Translations under genes and position numbers: made by a program | DNA from: DASSUC01 sp035649895 | Lineage (GTDB): Bacteria > Actinomycetota > Actinomycetes > Mycobacteriales > Micromonosporaceae | DNA length: 9,491 nt | Direction: 5' to 3' | Assembly (NCBI GenBank): GCA_035649895.1 | Contig: DASRIS010000130.1 | Coordinates: forward strand, 1-9,491 | Shown here: in pieces, positions 4,993 through 9,491 of the stretch | How positions within the stretch are numbered: the first letter of the stretch is position 1 | Layout of the letters: every line of letters starts with the position of its first letter | The notes under the pieces: model-generated | What the model was told of the DNA's origin: nothing | The model's input: the letters and a program-made list of their open reading frames with translations, nothing else | Database searches by the model: none

Positions 4993-5973
4993 GTGATAGG
5001 CACAGATACCCCCACACCCCAACGCGCAGCTGTAACGGCTCGCTTACCCGATGCAACGACCGGCGCCGCGATCATCGTCGCGGTGTGCGCGGTCTCGTCG
5101 TCGGCGCCGATAGTCGCGTTCGCGGCCGCCCCGGCACTCGCCATCGGTTTCTGGCGCACTGCGCTGGCCGCTGGTGCGCTGTCGCCGTACGCACTGGTCC
5201 GCCGGCGGGGTGAGCTGCGCGCACTCGTTCTCGGCCCGGCCCGGCGGGAGGGCCTGTTCTGCATGCTGGCCGGGGTGGCGCTGGCGGCGCACTTCGTGGC
5301 GTGGCTGCCGGCGGCAAAGCTCACCACCGCTGCGGCGGCGACCGCCCTCGGCGCGACGCAGCCGGTGTGGCAGGGGCTGATCGCGCGGGCGCAGGGCCGG
5401 CGGCTGTCCGCGGCCACCTGGTGCGGGATCGCGCTCGCGGTCCTGGGCGCGATAGTGGCCACCGGCGCGGACTTCGAGGTGTCGCTGCGGGCCGTGGCCG
5501 GCGACCTGCTCGCCGTGGCCGGCGGCGCGGGTGCCGCGGCCTACACCGCCTTCGGCGAGCGGGCCCGCGCCACCACCAGCACGACCTCGTACACGACGAT
5601 CTGCTACGCGGTCTGCGCGCTCCTGCTGGGCGGCGTGTGCCTGGCCGCAGGGGTGCCGTTGACCGGGTTCACGATGACCGCCTGGCTCGCGATCCTCGGG
5701 CTGACCATCGGCGCGCAGCTGCTGGGCCACTCGATGTTCATGTTCGCGCTGCGGCGGGTCCCCGCCACCACGGTGAGCATCCTGGTCCTGCTCGAGGTGC
5801 CCGGCGCAACGCTCATCGCCTACCTCTGGCTCGGCCAGACGGCCCGACCGGCGGCGCTCGGCGGGCTGGCGCTGTTGCTGGTCGGGGTGGCGGTGGTGGT
5901 GTTCGGCGCGGCGCGGAGCGCTGCGGGCCGTACCGTTCCCGCAGCGACCGCCTCCGACGCGTCGGTGGGATGA
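4993..5973 (+). CDS. EamA/DMT-family transporter
   Basis: This 326-residue inner-membrane protein is a member of the drug/metabolite transporter superfamily, with ten expected membrane segments in two EamA repeats (about residues 25-155 and 167-305). Typical pieces are the first helix IIVAVCAVSSSAPIVAFA, the conserved FWRTALAAGAL, LTTAAAATALGATQPVW in helix four, and the second-repeat ATTVSILVLLEVPGATLIAYLWLGQ. Such proteins export or exchange amino acids, purines or other metabolites; the substrate cannot be predicted. The GTG at 4993 is the only usual start before the first helix, yet it lacks a well-placed Shine-Dalgarno: AGGGAG at 4961-4966 is 26 nt away and better spaced for an in-frame CTG at 4975. 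It diverges from the HAD gene and converges with the hydrolase downstream, whose stop lies 12 bp away. Confidence 0.88.
   Translation: MIGTDTPTPQRAAVTARLPDATTGAAIIVAVCAVSSSAPIVAFAAAPALAIGFWRTALAAGALSPYALVRRRGELRALVLGPARREGLFCMLAGVALAAHFVAWLPAAKLTTAAAATALGATQPVWQGLIARAQGRRLSAATWCGIALAVLGAIVATGADFEVSLRAVAGDLLAVAGGAGAAAYTAFGERARATTSTTSYTTICYAVCALLLGGVCLAAGVPLTGFTMTAWLAILGLTIGAQLLGHSMFMFALRRVPATTVSILVLLEVPGATLIAYLWLGQTARPAALGGLALLLVGVAVVVFGAARSAAGRTVPAATASDASVG
5954..5965. other. Palindrome at the convergent 3' end
   Basis: CCGACGCGTCGG is a perfect 12-bp palindrome within the last codons of the transporter gene, close to the end of the converging hydrolase gene. It could contribute to termination of either transcript, but the lack of a proper loop and T run makes this weak. 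Confidence 0.25.
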
Positions 5974-5985
5974 GCCAGTGGGTGT

Positions 5986-6897
5986 CTAGCCGTCCTCACC
6001 GGTGGTGTCGAACCAGTTCAGCGCCCGGCGCCAGACCTCTGTCGCGGCATGCGGGTTGAAGCGCGTCCCGGTGTCGTTGAAGAACGCGTGGTTGGCCTCG
6101 GTGAACATGAGAAGCTCGTGCGTCAGCCCGGCCGCCTCCAGCGCCGCCTTGGCGGCAGGCAGGGTTGCGTTGATGCGTGAGTCGAGCCCGCCGTAGACCC
6201 CGAGCACCGCCGCGCGGTTGCCCGCGAGGCTGCCGCCCTCCGGGAACGGCCCGTAGAACGGTGCGGCCGCGACGAGACGTGGCTCTCTGGAGGCGAGCAG
6301 GCGCCAGACCATGCCGCCGCCGAAGCAGAACCCGATAGCGGCGAGCTTCTTGCCGCTCACGCGACGCCGGAGCTCGGTCACGCTGGCCTTCATGTCCTCG
6401 ACGAAGCGTTCCGGTGGGATCTGGGCAAGAGCGGCCGCCACCGCGGCCTCGTCCGGGAACGATCCGGTGCCGCCCTCCTCGGAGAGCAGGTCCAGCGCCA
6501 GGGCGGAGTACCCGCTGGCGGCGAGCCGACCGGCGACCGTACGGATGTGCTCGGTCAGCCCGCGGTTCTCGTGGATGACCAGCACGCCGCCGCGCGGCTT
6601 GGCGGCGGCTGCCCAGGCCGCCATCAGCGGCCCACGGGGCCCCGCGAATGTGATCGACTCACGCGGGACTGGCGCCCAGGACGTCTCCGTCGAGTCATCG
6701 GTGCTGAGCTGACCGGCCGGGGCCTGCGGCCCGGCGGTCGCCGCCTTGCCGGTTGCCACTGCCGTCAGGAGGCCGGCCGCCGTCGCGCCAGTCACGCCGA
6801 GCAGGCCCAAGCGACGTACCGCTTCCCTCCGCGTGATGATGCCGTCAGCGAGGTCCTCTGCGACCTCCTCGGCGAGGTACCTCTGCATCTCCGTCAT
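5986..6897 (-). CDS. Dienelactone hydrolase-family protein with Tat signal
   Basis: This 303-residue alpha/beta-hydrolase has a cytoplasmic leader of about 20 residues, then a twin-arginine motif ITRREAVRRLGLLG (RR at 23-24) and a hydrophobic stretch GATAAGLLTAVATG, so export by Tat is likely. The mature part (from about residue 75) has the dienelactone hydrolase blocks: VLVIHENRGL with E110, the nucleophile C191 in IGFCFGGGM, D239 in YGGLDSRI and H270 in EANHAFF, a complete Cys-Asp-His triad. Family members open cyclic dienelactones in catechol degradation, but exported versions with this leader are common in actinobacteria and their substrate is unknown. A strong GGAGG lies 4 nt before the ATG at 6897. 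The gene is a single unit, convergent with the EamA transporter. A 17-bp palindrome upstream may be an operator. Confidence 0.9.
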   Translation of the reverse strand: MTEMQRYLAEEVAEDLADGIITRREAVRRLGLLGVTGATAAGLLTAVATGKAATAGPQAPAGQLSTDDSTETSWAPVPRESITFAGPRGPLMAAWAAAAKPRGGVLVIHENRGLTEHIRTVAGRLAASGYSALALDLLSEEGGTGSFPDEAAVAAALAQIPPERFVEDMKASVTELRRRVSGKKLAAIGFCFGGGMVWRLLASREPRLVAAAPFYGPFPEGGSLAGNRAAVLGVYGGLDSRINATLPAAKAALEAAGLTHELLMFTEANHAFFNDTGTRFNPHAATEVWRRALNWFDTTGEDG

Positions 6898-6927
6898 GGC
6901 CCCTCCAGAGAACTTTCTAAGAGCGGC

Positions 6928-6944
6928 ACCGGTCGGTGACCGGT
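6928..6944 (-). promoter_or_regulatory. 17-bp palindrome upstream of the dienelactone hydrolase gene
   Basis: ACCGGTC (6928-6934) and GACCGGT (6938-6944) are perfect inverted arms around a 3-base centre. It ends 30 bases before the ATG at 6897, in the expected promoter region, so it is a candidate operator. No regulator is encoded next to it. The rest of the gap up to 7137 shows no gene and no clear terminator for the dehydrogenase. Confidence 0.35.
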
Positions 6945-7137
6945 TGCCGGGTCTGCCAGCAACAGCTTAGACCGGCCGTGACGTGCATCCACCGGTATGG
7001 AAGGACAGCTCAGGACGCGTCCGTACGGCGGTGGGCGGGTCCGCGCTCGGCACACCGTGCCCGCGCGACACGGGCGGCTGGCTTGCGCGTCGGGTGGGCG
7101 CGTCAAGCTGTCGGGTGAGGCGCTCAGGCCTGGCGCG

Positions 7138-7989
7138 TCAGGTGAGACCGACCGCGGCGAGGCTCGCGTCCCACAGCCGGGCGGCGAGGGCCGGGTCGGT
7201 GGCCTGACTGCGGGCCCGGCGCAGCCTCCGGTCGGCGTAGTAGCCGCCGTTGACCAGCTCGCCGGCGGGCGCCTCGGCGAGCCACACCAGCGTCTCCGCC
7301 CCCTTGGCCGGGGTGCGCAGCCAGAACGCCACCCGGAAGAAGGGGCCGATGCTCCAGCTGTCATTGCCGAAGCGGGTGCGCACCGTACCGGGGGCGAACG
7401 CGGTCGACAGCGTGTCCGGCCAGCGGCGGGCGGCCTCGGCGGTGAAGAGGATGTTCGCCTGCTTGGACGAGGCGTACATGAGCAGCGGCAGGTAGCGGCG
7501 CCGGGCCAGGGACAGGTCGTCCGGGTCGAGCAGGCCCCGGTGCAGCTGCGACGAGGTGTTCACCACCCGCCCGCCGACTAGGCGCTCGCGCAGCAGGTGG
7601 GTCAGCAGGAACGACGCCAGGTGGTTGGTCTGGATCGTCGCCTCGAAGCCGTCCACAGTGGTCACCCGTCGCGGGATGAGCGCCCCCGCGTTGTTGGCGA
7701 GCACGTCGATGCGGGGGTACGCCGCAGCGAGCCGTTCGGCCAGCGCACGGACCTCGTCGAGCACGGCGAAGTCCGCCTGGAAGGCGGCCGGCGCAGGGCC
7801 GCTGGCGGCCTGGCGTACCAGGGAAAGGGCTGTGTCGAGGCGGTCCTTGTCCCGCCCGACGAGGGCGACCTGGTGACCGCGCCGCGCCAGCTCCTCCGCG
7901 GCGGCGAGCCCGATGCCGGAGCTGGCGCCGGTGACCACGACGGTACGGCTGGCGGTGAGATCTTCCACAGACTCGTTCTCGGCGGGCAC
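7138..7989 (-). CDS. Short-chain dehydrogenase/reductase
   Basis: This is a 283-residue NAD(P)-dependent oxidoreductase with a Rossmann fold. The cofactor loop TGASSGIG is at 20-27, NNAG at 99-102, the catalytic Ser in NTSSQ at about 146-147, and Y172/K176 in MYASSKQAN. The cofactor choice is not certain; an Arg after strand two (VGRDKDR, about 44-50) is compatible with NADP. The RRYLPLLMYASSKQANILF region and the FAPGTVRTRFG loop resemble the retinol-dehydrogenase/WW-oxidoreductase-like branch common in actinobacteria. The substrate is unknown. The GTG at 7989 has no Shine-Dalgarno, but a TAGCGT hexamer ends 6 nt before it, so a leaderless message is likely. An internal GTG at residue 8 is an alternative. 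It diverges from the lyase gene with only 22 bp between start codons. Confidence 0.88.
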   Translation of the reverse strand: MPAENESVEDLTASRTVVVTGASSGIGLAAAEELARRGHQVALVGRDKDRLDTALSLVRQAASGPAPAAFQADFAVLDEVRALAERLAAAYPRIDVLANNAGALIPRRVTTVDGFEATIQTNHLASFLLTHLLRERLVGGRVVNTSSQLHRGLLDPDDLSLARRRYLPLLMYASSKQANILFTAEAARRWPDTLSTAFAPGTVRTRFGNDSWSIGPFFRVAFWLRTPAKGAETLVWLAEAPAGELVNGGYYADRRLRRARSQATDPALAARLWDASLAAVGLT

Positions 7990-7995
7990 GGCGTG

Positions 7996-8005
7996 ACGCT
8001 ACCGT
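7996..8005. promoter_or_regulatory. Overlapping divergent -10 elements, symmetric leaderless promoter pair
   Basis: On the plus strand TACCGT (8000-8005) ends 6 nt before the ATG at 8012. On the minus strand TAGCGT (8001-7996) ends 6 nt before the GTG at 7989. The two hexamers share the TA at 8000-8001, and both start codons lie 11.5 positions from the centre. No Shine-Dalgarno exists for either gene; the whole intergenic gap is 22 bp. No clear -35 was found on either side; both would lie inside the opposite gene. RNA polymerase could occupy only one orientation at a time. Confidence 0.55.
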
Positions 8006-8011
8006 GCGGGC

Positions 8012-8968
8012 ATGAGCGCTGCCGGCCGCCCCCGTCGATCCTGCCTGGCTGTGCCGGGCTCCAGCACGAAGATGCTGGGCAAGGCCCGGAGCCTCCCTGC
8101 GGACCAGGTCTTCCTTGACCTGGAGGACTCGGTCGCCCCGCTGGCCAAGCCCGACGCGCGCAAGAACGTCGTGGCCGCGCTGACCGAGGGGGACTGGGGC
8201 GACCGGGTACGGGTGGTCCGGATCAACGACCTGACCACACCCTGGACCTACCGGGACGTGGTCGAGGTGGTGGAGGGCGCGGGCGGCGAGCTGGACTGCG
8301 TCATGCTGCCCAAGGTGCAGTCCGCGGCGCACATCCAGTGGCTGGACCTCACGCTCACCCAGATCGAGAAGGCGACCGGCCTGCCGGTTGGCGGCATCGG
8401 CATCGAGGCGCAGATCGAGAACGCGGCCGGCCTGGTGAATGTGGACGAGATCGCGGCGGCTTCGCCGCGGGTGGAGACGGTCATCTTCGGTCCGGCCGAC
8501 TTCATGGCCTCGCTCAACATGAAGTCGCTCGTGGTGGGCGCGCTGATCCCGTACTACCCGGGGGACCCGTACCACTACATCCTGATGCGGATCCTGATGG
8601 CCGCGCGTATGCACGACCTCCAGGCGATCGACGGGCCATACTTGCAGATCCGCGACGTGCCCGGCTTCCGCGACGTGGCGCGGCGGTCGGCCGCGCTGGG
8701 CTTTGACGGCAAGTGGGTGCTGCACCCGGGCCAGATAGAGGTGGCCAACGAGGTGTACGCGCCGAGCCAGGCCGACTACGACCACGCCGAGCTGATCCTG
8801 GATGCGTACGAGTACTTCACGTCGGCGGCGGGCGGGGCGCGGGGCGCGGTCATGCTGGGCGACGAGATGATCGACGAGGCGTCGCGGAAGATGGCGCTGG
8901 TGGTGGCTGCCAAGGGACGAGCGGCGGGGCTGACCCGTACGAGCCAGTTCACCCCGCCGGCCGAGTGA
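8012..8968 (+). CDS. CitE-like/malyl-CoA lyase (HpcH/HpaI family)
   Basis: This 318-residue TIM-barrel enzyme belongs to the CoA-ester lyase branch that cleaves or forms C-C bonds in L-malyl-CoA, beta-methylmalyl-CoA or citramalyl-CoA. Visible features are the start RRSCLAVPGSSTKML (CoA-binding Ser/Lys), FLDLEDSVAP with E38/D39, VVRIND with R70, GIEAQIENAAGL with the Mg2+ ligand E136, and FGPADFMASL with the second ligand D163; the 27-residue spacing equals that in the well-studied malyl-CoA lyase. GKWVLHPGQIEVAN (about 223-236) closes the active site, and the C-terminal helix DEMIDEASRKMA is typical of the longer enzymes. The ATG at 8012 is fixed by family alignment and has no Shine-Dalgarno. 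It acts in the cytoplasm in acetyl-CoA/glyoxylate or propionyl-CoA metabolism; which substrate is used cannot be told. The dehydrogenase divergent from it may be functionally linked, but that is only inference. Confidence 0.9.
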   Translation: MSAAGRPRRSCLAVPGSSTKMLGKARSLPADQVFLDLEDSVAPLAKPDARKNVVAALTEGDWGDRVRVVRINDLTTPWTYRDVVEVVEGAGGELDCVMLPKVQSAAHIQWLDLTLTQIEKATGLPVGGIGIEAQIENAAGLVNVDEIAAASPRVETVIFGPADFMASLNMKSLVVGALIPYYPGDPYHYILMRILMAARMHDLQAIDGPYLQIRDVPGFRDVARRSAALGFDGKWVLHPGQIEVANEVYAPSQADYDHAELILDAYEYFTSAAGGARGAVMLGDEMIDEASRKMALVVAAKGRAAGLTRTSQFTPPAE

Positions 8969-9350
8969 TCGCTCCCGCCGATCTGCGCCCTAACCCACGG
9001 ACCCACCCTGCCGCCCAACTCGTCAAGCCAGGCAAAGCCTTCTTCAGCACTGGCGTCCGGTCATGCCGATGAGAGTGCGTTGAAGTATCAGTGCAGAAAG
9101 ACTAATTCTCGTCGCGCCTCCGCGCTCACATGACTGCCAAACCATCTGTTCGTCAATTCTCCTGATGGACTAGCCGATCCACAAACGCCGCGGGCGATGG
9201 TGAATAGAACTTCTTCGTGGACCGATACGATTTAGCGCGTCCTTGGCGCTGCGCACTGCTCTGCCGCTGAACGTCGGCGTCCGGGGCCGACGCGTGGGCG
9301 AGCGCGCATACCGTCACAGCTCGCACGAACTGTATTGAACGGCACGCGAC
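8969..9350. other. Stretch without a confident gene
   Basis: After the lyase stop I see no assignable gene. A tiny AGGC/GCCT hairpin followed by TTCTT near 9030-9045 could help terminate the lyase transcript but is weak. TTGAAG (9080-9085) and TAATTC (9103-9108) stand 17 bp apart like a promoter, but no gene follows. The part around 9080-9240 looks less GC-rich than the neighbouring genes. On the minus strand the frame of the partial gene at the right edge stays open beyond its TAG down to a TGA at 9153-9155, 65 codons without another stop. Confidence 0.4.
9272..9292 (-). terminator. Hairpin after the partial right-edge gene
   Basis: CGTCGGC (9272-9278) and GCCGACG (9286-9292) form a perfect 7-bp stem with a 7-base loop, 58 bp past the TAG of the minus-strand gene entering from the right. 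Position and stem suit a tail-less terminator for that gene. If the reading frame really continues past the TAG, this would instead be inside the gene. Confidence 0.4.
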
Positions 9351-9491
9351 CTATCCGGACCACGTGGGCGCCGCGGCCAGCGGGTCAGAAGCGTTTGCAG
9401 GTGCCGGCAGCTCGCCCCAGTCGATGGCCGTGCCCTCGAACCGCGCACCATCGAAGTCAAGCGTCACGGATGGGTGGTACTCGACGCGGCG
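9351..9491 (-). CDS. 3' end of an unidentified gene (runs off the window)
   Basis: The last 46 codons of a minus-strand gene enter from the right edge. The peptide includes VEYHPSVTLDFDGARFEG (about residues 3-20), then TAIDWGELPAP, and ends PLAAAPTWSG before TAG. The regular hydrophobic/charged pattern and mostly G/C-ending codons look like real coding sequence. I do not recognise the family, and the start lies outside the window. Beyond the TAG the same frame stays open for 65 more codons. Confidence 0.5.
   Translation of the reverse strand, partial: RRVEYHPSVTLDFDGARFEGTAIDWGELPAPANASDPLAAAPTWSG

Noticed and set aside
5044..5730. Minus-strand open frame of 228 codons opposite the transporter
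   Set aside because: It is a shadow of the transporter gene, with very high Arg/Gly/Gln content and no motifs.
6997..7581. Plus-strand open frame starting in the gap after the hydrolase gene
   Set aside because: It runs antisense through the dehydrogenase gene; its composition is shadow-like and it has no Shine-Dalgarno or -10 at a proper distance.
7361..8785. Long minus-strand open frame of 474 codons crossing the dehydrogenase and lyase genes
   Set aside because: It is antisense to the lyase and out of frame with the dehydrogenase, is full of Arg/His/Pro/Gly as expected of GC-rich shadow frames, and has no domain.
9080..9108. TTGAAG-17-TAATTC resembling a promoter
   Set aside because: No gene with coding character follows on the plus strand; the -10 lacks the final T.
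1..9491. CRISPR array, tRNA, rRNA, insertion sequence or integrase
   Set aside because: I saw no regularly spaced repeats, no cloverleaf, no transposase or recombinase motif on either strand.

Overview
The window is GC-rich and gene-dense, with strongly G/C-ending codons, frequent GTG starts, 4-base gene overlaps and several genes lacking a Shine-Dalgarno sequence. This points to a high-GC actinomycete. Family resemblance suggests Micromonosporaceae, but that is recollection rather than a search result. No phage, insertion sequence, CRISPR array, tRNA or rRNA is visible. Most of it reads as ordinary chromosome with toxin-antitoxin material on the left and less GC-rich DNA at both ends.

Left part (1-2442, plus strand): a small membrane protein of unknown function in DNA that looks less G/C-biased than the rest; an intact Phd/VapB antitoxin and VapC PIN toxin pair with a 4-base overlap, preceded by a palindrome over the expected -35 position; and a MOSC-domain protein that lacks the usual cysteine.

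Middle (2442-4882, minus strand): a HAD hydrolase ending at a strong hairpin, then an AMMECR1-domain protein, an uncharacterised 164-residue protein, and a second toxin-antitoxin relic. In the relic the antitoxin-like frame is open, but the PIN toxin has lost its middle by an internal deletion that also shifts the frame.

Right part (4993-8968): an EamA/DMT transporter convergent with a Tat-signal dienelactone hydrolase; then a short-chain dehydrogenase and a CitE-like/malyl-CoA lyase that diverge from a gap of only 22 bp. Two -10 hexamers in that gap overlap on the same TA, each exactly 6 nt from its start codon, so both messages are probably leaderless. The last 520 bp hold little recognisable coding sequence apart from the 3' end of a minus-strand gene running off the right edge.

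The genes do not form one pathway. The most interesting signals are the symmetric divergent leaderless promoter, the decayed PIN toxin beside a retained antitoxin-like gene, the cysteine-less MOSC protein, and the operator-like palindrome at vapBC. I saw no convincing large novel system.
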